DNA of 47,165 nucleotides from an uncultured Methanobacteriaceae archaeon (GTDB taxonomy: Archaea > Methanobacteriota > Methanobacteria > Methanobacteriales > Methanobacteriaceae). The position numbers and the translations under genes are program-made. The notes below the pieces were generated by a model. The model did no database searches, was not told the DNA's origin, and worked only from the letters and a program-made list of their open reading frames with translations. Within the stretch, counting starts at the first letter, position 1, and each line of letters starts with the position of its first letter. The DNA lies in assembly GCA_902797085.1 (NCBI GenBank), contig CADBRM010000086.1:1-47165 (forward strand), written 5' to 3'. Below are positions 34,300 to 43,563 of this stretch, piece by piece.

Positions 34300-35297
34300 A
34301 TTTTTCCCTCTAATTTCATGAACCTGCCTTTTTCTTTAAAAGTCAATTTATTTTTCTTGTTATTTATTACTAAATCTATGATGGTTTTTGTTAAATTTTC
34401 GTTACATTTTTCTTGCAAAACAATGTATGGTGTTGTAATTCTTGAATTTATTTCTACAAAGTAAATTTTATTTTTACGGATGATGTAGTCTATTCCGATA
34501 AATCCTTTTAATCCAGGGATGTCCTTAATTATTTGTCCGGATATTTCAAACAATTCCTTTTCCATTGGATGATTTATAGGTGTTTCACATCCTATGTATT
34601 CGATTTTCTCATTTGTTGATTGTATTATTTGAGAATTTGTGCTTAGACAACATATTTCATCACCATTACAAATTAAACTTACACTTACTGGTGTTCCATC
34701 AATGTACTCCTGTAAAAGACAGTTTGCAATGTTGTTTTTCACATATTCTTTTTTTATTCTATTTAGTTGTTCTTCATTTTTTACATGATATATTAAATCA
34801 GATGAAGTTTTATCGTCCGGTTTTATGATGTAGTCCTTTTTTTTAAAAATCTTTTTAATATTATTATGATTTAAATTTTTTACATTCATTTTACGAGTCT
34901 TAATTTTTAATATATCTGATGATACTTTTTTATAAGTTAAAAATTTGCTTGAACAGACATATGAAGAAGAACTGTCACAACCAATTACATTAACTTCATT
35001 GTCCTCTAAAATTTTTGTTATATGATACTGTATATGATTATCTTCCGGAGCAATAAACATGCAATAATCATACTTATTACAATTGTCTTCAAGCCATTTA
35101 CATAAATTCTGTTTTATATAAATGGGATTCGAATGATTTAAATGAGTAATTTCGAGAGATTCGTTAATTAAATAATCAATATTAAAATAAGAAAGGGAAT
35201 CCAAATCATTTAATAGGCCTTTCAACATATTAAATCCTTCAGATAACAAATTTGTCTCTAGACAAACACTGGAATATTCAAATATGAGAATTTTCAT
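34296..35297 (-). CDS. mfnD: ATP-grasp ligase, tyramine-L-glutamate ligase MfnD-like
   Basis: A 333-residue ATP-grasp enzyme. Visible parts are an N-terminal preATP-grasp domain (MKILIFEYSSVCLE), DYIIKPDDKTSSD (ATP-binding Lys), LLQEYIDGTPVSVSLICNGD, and the metal-binding YFVEINSRITTPY. MfnD ligates tyramine to glutamate in methanofuran synthesis. The identification rests on ATP-grasp features plus the overlapping mfnF. It starts 9 nt after wecC. Confidence 0.86.
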   Translation of the reverse strand: MKILIFEYSSVCLETNLLSEGFNMLKGLLNDLDSLSYFNIDYLINESLEITHLNHSNPIYIKQNLCKWLEDNCNKYDYCMFIAPEDNHIQYHITKILEDNEVNVIGCDSSSSYVCSSKFLTYKKVSSDILKIKTRKMNVKNLNHNNIKKIFKKKDYIIKPDDKTSSDLIYHVKNEEQLNRIKKEYVKNNIANCLLQEYIDGTPVSVSLICNGDEICCLSTNSQIIQSTNEKIEYIGCETPINHPMEKELFEISGQIIKDIPGLKGFIGIDYIIRKNKIYFVEINSRITTPYIVLQEKCNENLTKTIIDLVINNKKNKLTFKEKGRFMKLEGKI

Positions 35298-35306
35298 TTT
35301 AAGCCC

Positions 35307-36602
35307 TTAATTTGATATATCGCCTATTGCTTGGAAATTTATTCCTGCTTCTCTAAATTCCTCAGAATCAAGAATAGGCCTGGTTGATATTATATATTTG
35401 TTTTTTAACATGTCCGGTTTTAAATCTTTATATAAGTCGTGATCAGTCATTAATATTACACAATCACAGGATAATGCTTCTTCATATTCTACAGCTTTAA
35501 CATTAAAAGATTCGATAATTTCATTCTTAACTAGGGGATCATGTGCCATTACGTTAAAATTATTTTCAAGTAACAGTTCAATGAGTTTTTTTGAAGGTGT
35601 TTCACGAATGTCTTCAACATTTCCTTTATAAGCAATTCCTAAAACAGAAACTGTTTTAATACTTAATTCATTTTTAGAATCTAATAATAATTTAAGGACG
35701 TGGTCTGGCATATTGTTGTTAATTTCACGTGCATTTGAAATTAATTTTGCATCAACACCATATTTTTCACCAATTTCGATTAAAAAATACGGATCTACAG
35801 GTATACAATGACCTCCAACTCCAGGTCCTGGTGTATGAAGATTTACTCTTGGGTGATAATTCGCAGCAGTAATAACTTCATTAGCATTTACATTAATTTT
35901 TTCACAAATCAGGGCTAATTCATTACTTAATGCAATATTTACATCTCTATAAGTATTTTCCATTAGTTTTACCATTTCGGCACTAGTAATGTTCTTTACT
36001 TTAATAATGTCTCCCTGTGTGATGTGGGAATATAATTGTGCAGTTAAATCAGCACTCTTATCATTTATACCTCCGACAATTCTAACATTATGGGTCATTT
36101 CATAAATTGTATTGTTGGGTAATGCTCTTTCGGGACTATATGATAAATAAAAATCCTCTCCACATTTTAACCCTGATTCTTCGAGCAGTGGCTTTATTAC
36201 TTTAATACCACTTTCAGGAGGAACTGTACTTTCAATAATTATTAATTTACCTTTTTTCAGTCCTTTTTTGATACTTTCGCATGCAGAAATTACATAAGAT
36301 AAATCTGCCTTTTTGTTATCATATGTTGGGGTAGGAACGATAACAATTAATATTTCACATACTTTAGCAACATATTCCAAATCCGTTGTTGCTGATAAAT
36401 AATTATTTTGAACTGCTTTTTTGATTAAATCAGTTAAACCTGGTTCTTCAAAATTACAGATGCCCTGGTTTAGTTTTTTTACAGTTTCTTCATTTATGTC
36501 TGCGCCTAAAACATGAATATTATTATTTGCTAAAATGGCTGCGGTGGGTAATCCTATATGTCCTAAACCAAAAATTCCTACTTGAATAGTATCAAAATTC
36601 AT
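35307..36602 (-). CDS. wecC: UDP-N-acetyl-D-mannosamine dehydrogenase-like nucleotide-sugar dehydrogenase
   Basis: A 431-residue UDP-sugar 6-dehydrogenase of the WecC type that would oxidise UDP-ManNAc to UDP-ManNAcA with NAD. It has an N-terminal Rossmann motif (VGIFGLGHIGLPTA), ESTVPPESG, and catalytic Cys266 in GVGGHCIPVDPYFL, with a C-terminal UDP-binding half. Because the epimerase gene lies directly upstream, the substrate is probably made by its neighbour. The product could feed N-glycan or another surface polymer. Confidence 0.93.
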   Translation of the reverse strand: MNFDTIQVGIFGLGHIGLPTAAILANNNIHVLGADINEETVKKLNQGICNFEEPGLTDLIKKAVQNNYLSATTDLEYVAKVCEILIVIVPTPTYDNKKADLSYVISACESIKKGLKKGKLIIIESTVPPESGIKVIKPLLEESGLKCGEDFYLSYSPERALPNNTIYEMTHNVRIVGGINDKSADLTAQLYSHITQGDIIKVKNITSAEMVKLMENTYRDVNIALSNELALICEKINVNANEVITAANYHPRVNLHTPGPGVGGHCIPVDPYFLIEIGEKYGVDAKLISNAREINNNMPDHVLKLLLDSKNELSIKTVSVLGIAYKGNVEDIRETPSKKLIELLLENNFNVMAHDPLVKNEIIESFNVKAVEYEEALSCDCVILMTDHDLYKDLKPDMLKNKYIISTRPILDSEEFREAGINFQAIGDISN

Positions 36603-36625
36603 TTATATCAATCCATTTTGTTGTT

Positions 36626-37930
36626 TTATTTAAATTTTTTAACAATAATAGTTTTATCTTTTAATTTTGTATTTTCATCGATATATTCCGGTAAATTATT
36701 TGAGAAAATTTGCTCAATAATATGTTTCTCATATTTTTCTTCAAATTCTCGGACGGTTATATTTTCTTCTATTTTTTTGAGGTAATACCCTTCAAAATCT
36801 ATAATTTCATCAGAACTTTTTATATGGATACTTTCATTCTTAAAACTATTAACAATTATTTCATAAATCTTTTTTGAACTATCTCCATCACCATATGGAT
36901 TTTTTGCTTTTGCCATTTTCGTGTAAACATCTTTGTTGTTCAAAATATTTGCTATGCTATTTCTAATTTCTTCTTCTTTAGTTCCGGCAAGAACATTTCC
37001 ACCGGCGGAAATTGTTTCTGGTCTTTCCGTATTGTATCTTAATGTTACACAGGGGATGTTTAAAGTTATAGCCTCTTCTTGGACTCCTCCTGAGTCTGTT
37101 AATATTAATTTGCTTTTGGATAATAAATAGAGGAAGTCCAAGTAACCTAAAGGTTTCGTGATTTGGATGTGTTCTGCATTTAATATTTTTTCATAAAGGT
37201 TATTGTCGACTAATGATTTTTTGGTATGGGGATGAATAGGAAATACTATGTTATATTCTAAATTTACCAAACTGTTGACAATATTTTCTAATCTTATTGG
37301 ATCATCAACATTTTCTGCTCTATGTAATGTCAAAGTAATATAGTCATCAAAGTTTGTTAGTTGTTCAATATTGCTCTTGTTAATTGCAATATCTAAATTT
37401 CTATTACAAGCATCTACTATGGTATTGCCTGTAATGTGTATCATTTTGTGATTAATTCCTTCATTTTGTAGATTGATTGCGGTCTCTTCAGTTGGAACAA
37501 AGAATAAATTTGAACAATTGTCTGCTAATATTCTATTTGTTTCTTCGGGCATGTTTTTGTCGAAGGATCTTAATCCCGCTTCAACATGGCCTACCGGAAT
37601 TTTAAGTTTGTTTGCTGCCAATGCTCCTGCTAGAACTGCATTGGTATCTCCTTGAACTAGCACGATATCAATTTTTTCTTTAGTCAGTATTTCTTCTAGT
37701 TCTGATATGATTATACTGATTTGTTTAATGGCTGTATTGGATCCTATTCCAATATTATAATTAGGTAAAGGTAGATTTAAATCAGTAAAGAATTGTTTTG
37801 ACATTTCAATATCATAATGTTGTCCTGTATGGATGATAATACAATCATCTTTGTTCTGATTGATTTCATCAATGATGGAGGACATTTTTATAATTTCCGG
37901 CCTTGTTCCTAATATGATTCCAATTCTCAT
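36626..37930 (-). CDS. wecB: UDP-N-acetylglucosamine 2-epimerase with C-terminal extension
   Basis: A 434-residue non-hydrolysing UDP-GlcNAc 2-epimerase giving UDP-ManNAc. Signatures: GTRPEIIKMSSII, HTGQHYD, VQGDTNAVLAGALAANK, GHVEAGLRS, PEETNR, LTDSGGVQEEA. The family usually ends after about 370 residues; here roughly 60-70 extra acidic, helical residues follow the YGDGDSSKKIYEII segment. The gap to truA is 4 nt, so translation is probably coupled. WecC follows 23 nt downstream. Confidence 0.93.
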   Translation of the reverse strand: MRIGIILGTRPEIIKMSSIIDEINQNKDDCIIIHTGQHYDIEMSKQFFTDLNLPLPNYNIGIGSNTAIKQISIIISELEEILTKEKIDIVLVQGDTNAVLAGALAANKLKIPVGHVEAGLRSFDKNMPEETNRILADNCSNLFFVPTEETAINLQNEGINHKMIHITGNTIVDACNRNLDIAINKSNIEQLTNFDDYITLTLHRAENVDDPIRLENIVNSLVNLEYNIVFPIHPHTKKSLVDNNLYEKILNAEHIQITKPLGYLDFLYLLSKSKLILTDSGGVQEEAITLNIPCVTLRYNTERPETISAGGNVLAGTKEEEIRNSIANILNNKDVYTKMAKAKNPYGDGDSSKKIYEIIVNSFKNESIHIKSSDEIIDFEGYYLKKIEENITVREFEEKYEKHIIEQIFSNNLPEYIDENTKLKDKTIIVKKFK

Positions 37931-37934
37931 AGTA

Positions 37935-38765
37935 TCACATTTCTTGTTTTAATATTTCAATTAATTTGGCATCAGCAAATTTCTCTTGTTCATTAGACAT
38001 GTATTGTTTTCTGAGTTCTTCAACTAACTTGTTTTTTGAATAATCGCAATCTTTAAATTTAATATTTTTATAGTTCATATCGCTAAGAATTAAACCATTG
38101 GCCGGAGCAGGTTGTAGTCTGATGGTTTCTCTTAATTCAACAGGCTGTAACAGTTTATTAATGTCTTCCACTTCAAGTTCTCCTTTTCCTACTAGCAGGA
38201 GGGATGTTACCATTTTTCTTACCATATTCCAGAGGAAACTTTCTCCAACCACTTTGAAAATCATCATGTCTTTGTTTACAGTTAAATCAACATTGAATAT
38301 TTTTCTATTGGGATTCTTTTCATGTCTTTTAGAAAAATTTCTAAAATTGTGTTCACCAATAAAATATTGCATTGCTTTTTTCATATCATCGAAATTATAA
38401 TCATTCTCTTCGAAAGGGTTGAATGGTTGAACATATGTATATGTCCTAGATAATGGAAAACGAACTTTAAAACCATAGGGTACTCTTGCTTCACCAATTA
38501 TTTTAACATCTTTTGGCAATAAACCATTTAAATAGTTTAATCTAATTTCTTCATCAGTAATAAATGAAATTACGTTGCCTGTTGAGTGAACTCCCTTATC
38601 TGTTCTCCCAGCAACAGAATAATGGGCTTTCCAAGTATCTTCTATGACACCAGCTTCAAAAAATGCTTTCAATAATTCACCTTCAACAGTCCTATAATTA
38701 GGTTGTCTCTGATATCCGTGGAATTTTGTTCCTATGTATGCTATTTTTAATGCAACTCTTCTCAT
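37935..38765 (-). CDS. truA: tRNA pseudouridine synthase TruA
   Basis: A 276-residue TruA-family enzyme that makes pseudouridine at positions 38-40 of the tRNA anticodon arm. The catalytic Asp is D56 in VAGRTDKGVHS. Other family motifs are YIGTKFHGYQRQP, GEHNFRNFSKRH and GESFLWNMVRKM. It is the first gene of the minus-strand operon leading into wecB, and divergent from hisA. The upstream DNA carries an inverted copy of the leader motif found before hisA. Confidence 0.95.
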   Translation of the reverse strand: MRRVALKIAYIGTKFHGYQRQPNYRTVEGELLKAFFEAGVIEDTWKAHYSVAGRTDKGVHSTGNVISFITDEEIRLNYLNGLLPKDVKIIGEARVPYGFKVRFPLSRTYTYVQPFNPFEENDYNFDDMKKAMQYFIGEHNFRNFSKRHEKNPNRKIFNVDLTVNKDMMIFKVVGESFLWNMVRKMVTSLLLVGKGELEVEDINKLLQPVELRETIRLQPAPANGLILSDMNYKNIKFKDCDYSKNKLVEELRKQYMSNEQEKFADAKLIEILKQEM

Positions 38766-38903
38766 TTATGTACCATTCTCATTTTTTTAGTTATTAATTA
38801 ATATGTTACTCATATCTTAAATTTATTATTAATAGATGCACAAAATAATATATTTCTATTCACATACTATTAATTAATAACTAATTCTTAATGAGTTGAT
38901 TTA
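38766..38903. promoter_or_regulatory. Divergent truA/hisA promoter with inverted leader motif
   Basis: Two mirrored blocks lie here: 38790-38812 (read on minus for truA) and 38862-38886 (plus, for hisA). Each contains TTAATTAATAACTAA preceded by ACATA. TATA-like AATAATATATTT (about 38845-38856) lies about 25 nt before the hisA-side block, so the block may mark the transcript start. Confidence 0.45.
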
Positions 38904-39617
38904 ATGATTATAATACCAGCTGTAGATTTAAAAAATGGAAAATGTGTTCAGTTAGTTCAAGGTGAACCTGGAACCGAACAAGTAATTATTGATAATCCTG
39001 ATGAAGTTGCAGTTCAATGGGTTAATAAAGGTGCTAAACGATTACACATTGTTGATTTGGATGGTGCTTTGGGTAGTGGAGAAAATATTGGTATAGTAAA
39101 GAAGATTGTTGAGAAATCTGAAGTGCCTATTCAAATGGGTGGTGGAATTAGAACAGTTGAAGATGCTAAAAAATTATTAGATGCAGGTATATCTACAGTA
39201 ATTATTGGAACTATGGCAATTAAACATCCGGAATATATTACTCAGTTATCTGAAGAATACGGTTCTGAAAAGATATGTGTTTCATTGGATAGTAAAAATA
39301 ATAAAGTTGTTACTCATGGATGGACAGAATTCACTGATAAAACTCCTGTAGAATATGCAAAAATATTTGAAGAAAAAGGTGCAGGTTCTATCTTATTTAC
39401 GAATGTGGATGTGGAAGGATTACTAAAAGGGGTAGATTTAAAACCGGTTAAAGAACTTTTATCTAATATTAATATTCCAATAATTTATTCTGGAGGAATT
39501 ACTTCTTTAGAAGACTTAAGAGTTCTTTCTGAGTTAGGTATTGATTTTGTGGTTATAGGTTCCGCATTATATAAGGGATTAATTAATTTTGAAGACACGT
39601 TAAAATTCCAAGATTAA
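38904..39617 (+). CDS. hisA: ProFAR isomerase HisA
   Basis: A 237-residue TIM-barrel enzyme for the Amadori-type isomerisation of ProFAR in histidine synthesis. The N-terminal catalytic Asp is D8 in IIPAVDLKNGKCVQL. Phosphate-binding loops are MGGGIRTVEDAK and YSGGITSLEDL, ending with VVIGSALYKG. No other his gene is adjacent. ribL follows within 4-13 nt, depending on its start. Confidence 0.96.
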   Translation: MIIIPAVDLKNGKCVQLVQGEPGTEQVIIDNPDEVAVQWVNKGAKRLHIVDLDGALGSGENIGIVKKIVEKSEVPIQMGGGIRTVEDAKKLLDAGISTVIIGTMAIKHPEYITQLSEEYGSEKICVSLDSKNNKVVTHGWTEFTDKTPVEYAKIFEEKGAGSILFTNVDVEGLLKGVDLKPVKELLSNINIPIIYSGGITSLEDLRVLSELGIDFVVIGSALYKGLINFEDTLKFQD

Positions 39618-39629
39618 GGGGTGAATATT

Positions 39630-40085
39630 ATTAAAGTAATGGCTTCTGGAACTTTTGATATTCTCCATCCGGGTCATGCATTTTATTTAGAAGAGGCAAA
39701 GAAGTTAGGTGGAGAAAAAGCGGAATTATTTGTTGTTATAGCTACGGATAAAACAGTAGAACGTCATAAGAGAATACCTATCATGCCTCAAGAACAGAGG
39801 GCAGAACTGATTTCTAAATTAAAAGTCGTGGATGATGTTTTTATTGGTGATGAAAATGATCCATTTAAAATAGTTAAAAACAAAAAACCGGATATTATAG
39901 CAATTGGACCTGATCAAAAGTTTTCTCCACAAAAATTGAAGAAACAATTAAATGACAATGGAATTGATTGTCAAGTGGTAAAAATTAAAGACTATAAAAA
40001 ATTTGGATTGGATAGTTCCTGTAAAATTATTCGTAAAATAAAAAATACACATTTTGATGAAAATGTTTTTGAGGATTGTGATTGA
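39630..40085 (+). CDS. ribL: FAD synthetase RibL-like nucleotidyltransferase
   Basis: An archaeal cytidylyltransferase-like FAD synthetase converting FMN and ATP to FAD. Motifs are ASGTFDILHPGHAFYLEEAKKLG (HxGH type), RIPIMPQEQRAELISKL, and IAIGPDQKFSP. AGGGGTGA (39617-39624) lies 5 nt before an in-frame ATT at 39630, giving M-K-V-M-A-S-G-T-F. A GTG at 39621 lies inside that binding site, and the first ATG (39639) is 14 nt away and would trim the first strand. I list the ATT start as best supported by spacing. Confidence 0.85.
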   Translation: MKVMASGTFDILHPGHAFYLEEAKKLGGEKAELFVVIATDKTVERHKRIPIMPQEQRAELISKLKVVDDVFIGDENDPFKIVKNKKPDIIAIGPDQKFSPQKLKKQLNDNGIDCQVVKIKDYKKFGLDSSCKIIRKIKNTHFDENVFEDCD

Positions 40086-40117
40086 ATTTATTCCAAATAT
40101 TAATATACTATAGTTAT

Positions 40118-40133
40118 TATAAATATATATAAT
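40118..40133 (+). promoter_or_regulatory. TATA box before the 90-residue gene
   Basis: TATAAATATATATAAT is a strong TATA-like element about 35-50 nt before the ATG at 40167, which has its own GAGGAGAT. Confidence 0.5.
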
Positions 40134-40166
40134 ATAAATTTATAACAATTTTGAGGAGATATCTTC

Positions 40167-40439
40167 ATGGTAGCAAAAGAATATTACGATATATTATTAA
40201 AAATTACAGATATTATGGAAGAGAAAGGTGGAGGAATTATTTACATTCGCAATGAACCTGATTGTTACACAATAGGAACTAAGTATTATGATGAAGACAT
40301 TGCTAAGTACTTAGATGATGTTATTGAGAATTGGACTGGTGAAGAATCTACTCTTAAAAAGAAATCCAAAAAACGTTCTAAAAAACAAGATAAGGTAGAA
40401 GAATTATACTACTTATGGAAATTATTTTTACCTGAATAG
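40167..40439 (+). CDS. 90-residue charged protein of unknown function
   Basis: A small soluble protein with no family I recognise. The first half looks alpha/beta (YYDILLKITDIMEEKGGGIIYIRN, then CYTIGTKYYDEDI). A Lys/Arg-rich stretch (about 60-75; KKKSKKRSKKQDK) suggests nucleic-acid contact. The C-terminus ends EELYYLWKLFLPE. Strong TATA and ribosome binding site suggest good expression. It stands alone between ribL and cofH. Confidence 0.65.
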   Translation: MVAKEYYDILLKITDIMEEKGGGIIYIRNEPDCYTIGTKYYDEDIAKYLDDVIENWTGEESTLKKKSKKRSKKQDKVEELYYLWKLFLPE

Positions 40440-40447
40440 GTAATTTT

Positions 40448-40478
40448 ACTTCTTTTTTTCAATCCTTTTTTTATTAAA
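40448..40478 (+). terminator. T-rich tracts after the 90-residue gene
   Basis: Two T tracts (seven T each) follow the stop at 40439 within 40 nt, consistent with archaeal termination. Confidence 0.45.
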
Positions 40479-40558
40479 CTCTTTTTACAAAATTATTTTA
40501 ATTATTATGACTATATCTAATATTAGACTCACATTATTATTTAGGGGCATGTGATTCA

Positions 40559-41608
40559 ATGTTAGAAGAAATATATTATAAAAGTTTAGATAATGAAATT
40601 ACTCCAAATATTGCTTTAGAATTAGTAAATTCAGCAAATCAATTTGAACTTTTTGATACTGCTGATCAATTAAGGAAAACTATTGTGGGTGATAAAGTAA
40701 CATATGTTGTTAATAAAGCAATAGATATCACAGATTATTGCATGATTGGTTGTAAATTCTGTTCCTTTAGAAATCATGAGAATTATTGGATGACTGAAGA
40801 AGAAATTGATGAAAGTATTGTTCAAGCAAAATCCGTAGGTGCTACAGAAATCTGTCTTTTTGGTGGAATAACTGAAGAGATGGATATAAATTATTATTGT
40901 AATCTTATAAAAAATATTAAGGACAGTCATGATATTTGTTTACATGCATTATCTCCGGCAGAAGTTTATCAAACAGCAAAAAATTCTGGAATAACTACTT
41001 ATGAAGCTTTAAAGATGTTACGTGATGCAGGTATGGATACCATGACCGGTGCTTCTGCTGAAATATTGGTTGATTCAGTTAGAGAACAAATATGTCCAAA
41101 CAAATTGAAAACTAATGAATGGTCTCAAATAGTTAAGGAAGCACATGATCTTGGAATTCTAACTACTTCAACAATAATGTATGGTAGTGTTGAATCATGG
41201 GAAGATCGTATTGAACACATGTTTATTTTGAAAGAAATTCAGGAAGAAACACAGGGGTTTACAGAATTTGTTCCTATGACTTTTTTGGGTGAAAATAATG
41301 AATTGGGAAAGATTTCTAATGGTGCAACAGGTATTGAAGATTTAAAGGTGCATGCGATTTCAAGAATAATATTTGGAAAAGTAATTCCTAATATTCAAGT
41401 ATCTTGGGTAAAATTGGGTTTAAGAATGACTCAGGTTGCATTAAACTGTGGGGCTAATGATATTGGGGGAACCATGATTGAAGATAAGATTTCCACAGCA
41501 GCAGGAGGTGGATTTGGCGGTTATCTATCTACAGATAAAATCAAGCAATTGATAACTGATATCGGCCGAATTCCTCAAGAACGTACAACAAAATATGAAT
41601 TATTGTAA
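40559..41608 (+). CDS. cofH: FO synthase subunit 2 CofH
   Basis: A 349-residue radical SAM enzyme that couples tyrosine-derived 4-hydroxyphenyl to 5-amino-6-ribitylamino-uracil for the F420 chromophore. Cluster motif: C61-x3-C65-x2-C68 (CMIGCKFCSF). Family segments: LHALSPAEVY, DAGMDTMTGASAEIL and GANDIGGTMIEDKIS. The partner cofG is not in the window. GTGATT precedes ATG 40559. It converges with atwA. Confidence 0.94.
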   Translation: MLEEIYYKSLDNEITPNIALELVNSANQFELFDTADQLRKTIVGDKVTYVVNKAIDITDYCMIGCKFCSFRNHENYWMTEEEIDESIVQAKSVGATEICLFGGITEEMDINYYCNLIKNIKDSHDICLHALSPAEVYQTAKNSGITTYEALKMLRDAGMDTMTGASAEILVDSVREQICPNKLKTNEWSQIVKEAHDLGILTTSTIMYGSVESWEDRIEHMFILKEIQEETQGFTEFVPMTFLGENNELGKISNGATGIEDLKVHAISRIIFGKVIPNIQVSWVKLGLRMTQVALNCGANDIGGTMIEDKISTAAGGGFGGYLSTDKIKQLITDIGRIPQERTTKYELL

Positions 41609-41621
41609 TTTCTTCTAAAAC

Positions 41622-41642
41622 TATTTTTTTTTATTTTTTTTA
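41622..41642 (+). terminator. T-rich terminator after cofH
   Basis: The sequence after the cofH stop has nine T, A, then eight T, a clear archaeal terminator-like tract. Confidence 0.5.
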
Positions 41643-41690
41643 TAATCTAAGTAAAATTAGTAAAGAAAATTATGGAGGGGAATGGAAAAC

Positions 41691-43289
41691 TTATAATTGT
41701 TTGTTAAGCATTTTAGTTTTCTCTTGTGAAGTTAATTTATCTACAATATCTTCAGGTTTTCCATGATCTAATAATTTACCATCACGCATCAGTGCTGCAG
41801 TATCACAACATTCCAATACGAAATCCATATCGTGTGAAATGATAACAAATGTCTGATCTAATTCTTCACGTGCATTTAGTATAGATTCGGTTACATGTCT
41901 TCTTGTAATAGGATCCATTGTACCGGTAGGTTCATCTAAGATTACAATGTTGGGTTCTTTGATGAGAACTTGGGCTATAGCTACTCTATGTCTTTCTCCA
42001 CCACTCATCTGGTCAGGATATTTGTCAAGTAAAGATGCTGCTTCTTCTTCTTTAAATCCTACTGCGGTAAGTACGTGTAATGATTTCATTTTTGCAAATT
42101 CAGAAGGTAAATCTAAACTGATAGCATCAGTTAAATTTCCAAGAATGGTCTTATATGGATATAAACTGAAGTCCTGGTGTAATAATCCTATGTGTGGTGT
42201 TACACGTCCTCTATGTTGTGGACCTTTTTTGGATACATCTATCCATTCATCTCCTAGACGAATTTCTATTTCACCGTCACTAGGTTCTACAATTCCTGCT
42301 ATAACTTTGGACAATGTTGTTTTTCCAGCACCACTAAGTCCAACAATACTTGCAATTTCTCCTTCATTAATTGTTAAAGTTACGCCATCAACTGATTTAA
42401 CTACTCCACGAGATACGGAGAAATAATATTTTTTCAAATCTTTCATTTTAATTAACGGATCACCAATTGCCACAGTTTCATGTTTTTTAGGTAGAGGTAT
42501 CTCTTCAACAAATTTGGCAACGATAGTTTTTGGATCTCCTTCTTCTAGAATTTCTCCTTTTTCTAACCAAATAACCCTGTCGGATAAGTCTTCAATTACT
42601 TCTGGCCAGTGTGAGTTGATAATCATAGTAATGTTCTTTTCTTTTACACCATTTAATAATGCATCGTGTAAAACTTTAGCAGTTTTTGGATCTAAAGTTC
42701 CTGTAGGTTCATCTGCTAGGAATAACATTGGATTTTTAGCTAATTGTCTTGCCAATACAATCCTTTGTTTTTCTCCACCACTTAAGTCACGGGCAATGTG
42801 TGTGGTTCTATGTTCCATCCTGGTCATTTTAAGAAGTTGAATTGCTTTATTGATATTGTCTTCATCCCTTTGGTTTTCAAAAGATTTCATAATATTTTCA
42901 ATTACGGTTTCTTCTTCATATAAAGCAAAAGTTCTTTGAAGCATGATTGAGATACGTCTTTTAATTGTTGCAAATTCGTCTCGCGTACTTTTCCATAAAT
43001 TAATTTCTTTTTCTTCTAATCTTCCGCCACAAGAACATGGGGAATTTGCTTTAGAAGGTGCATCTATATAATTACAGTCGGAACACATTGATACGTGATA
43101 AATTATTTCTCCTTCATCCGGTTCATATTCTGGAATACCCCTTAACATATTAAGAAGTACGGATTTACCAGATCCACTTCTACCAAGAACACCTAATACT
43201 TCACCTTCCTGAATTTCTATACTGATGTTCTTCAGTACGGCTTCGTTATCAAAATATTTTGTAACATTTTTTACTTCTATAAAGCTCAT
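41691..43289 (-). CDS. atwA: Methyl-coenzyme M reductase system component A2
   Basis: A 532-residue protein with two ABC ATPase domains, matching component A2, which helps ATP-dependent reductive activation of methyl-coenzyme M reductase. Walker A loops are GRSGSGKS (36-43) and GLSGAGKT; signatures are LSGGEKQR and MSGGERHR; Walker B ends are [11 protein letters not shown] and [11 protein letters not shown]. Between Walker A and signature of the first domain is a Cys cluster (C69, C72, C85, C87), typical of A2 and absent from ordinary ABC transporters. No membrane partner is adjacent. GGGTGTAATTA precedes ATG 43289. Confidence 0.95.
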   Translation of the reverse strand: MSFIEVKNVTKYFDNEAVLKNISIEIQEGEVLGVLGRSGSGKSVLLNMLRGIPEYEPDEGEIIYHVSMCSDCNYIDAPSKANSPCSCGGRLEEKEINLWKSTRDEFATIKRRISIMLQRTFALYEEETVIENIMKSFENQRDEDNINKAIQLLKMTRMEHRTTHIARDLSGGEKQRIVLARQLAKNPMLFLADEPTGTLDPKTAKVLHDALLNGVKEKNITMIINSHWPEVIEDLSDRVIWLEKGEILEEGDPKTIVAKFVEEIPLPKKHETVAIGDPLIKMKDLKKYYFSVSRGVVKSVDGVTLTINEGEIASIVGLSGAGKTTLSKVIAGIVEPSDGEIEIRLGDEWIDVSKKGPQHRGRVTPHIGLLHQDFSLYPYKTILGNLTDAISLDLPSEFAKMKSLHVLTAVGFKEEEAASLLDKYPDQMSGGERHRVAIAQVLIKEPNIVILDEPTGTMDPITRRHVTESILNAREELDQTFVIISHDMDFVLECCDTAALMRDGKLLDHGKPEDIVDKLTSQEKTKMLNKQL

Positions 43290-43563
43290 TAATTACACCC
43301 TTAATAACAGATCGTTATAATGATAAATTATTTTAATATTCCTTTAAGGAATTAATAATTCTTATTTATTAATATTATATATGTAATTAGTTTTCTATTT
43401 AATAAATATTATATCTTTTGAAATGGGAGTAATAATTTGTCATTATTTATCAGTAACTTTTATTTATATCAAAAATAAATATATGTAATATAAATAGGTT
43501 TTTTCAAAAGACTAATGTTTTTTCATATAATCTTAATGTTATTTTTTATAAAAGGTGATATCA

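Noticed and set aside
41691-43289. Ordinary ABC transporter ATPase
   Set aside because: Two fused ATPase domains, an inserted Cys cluster and no membrane partner fit component A2 instead.
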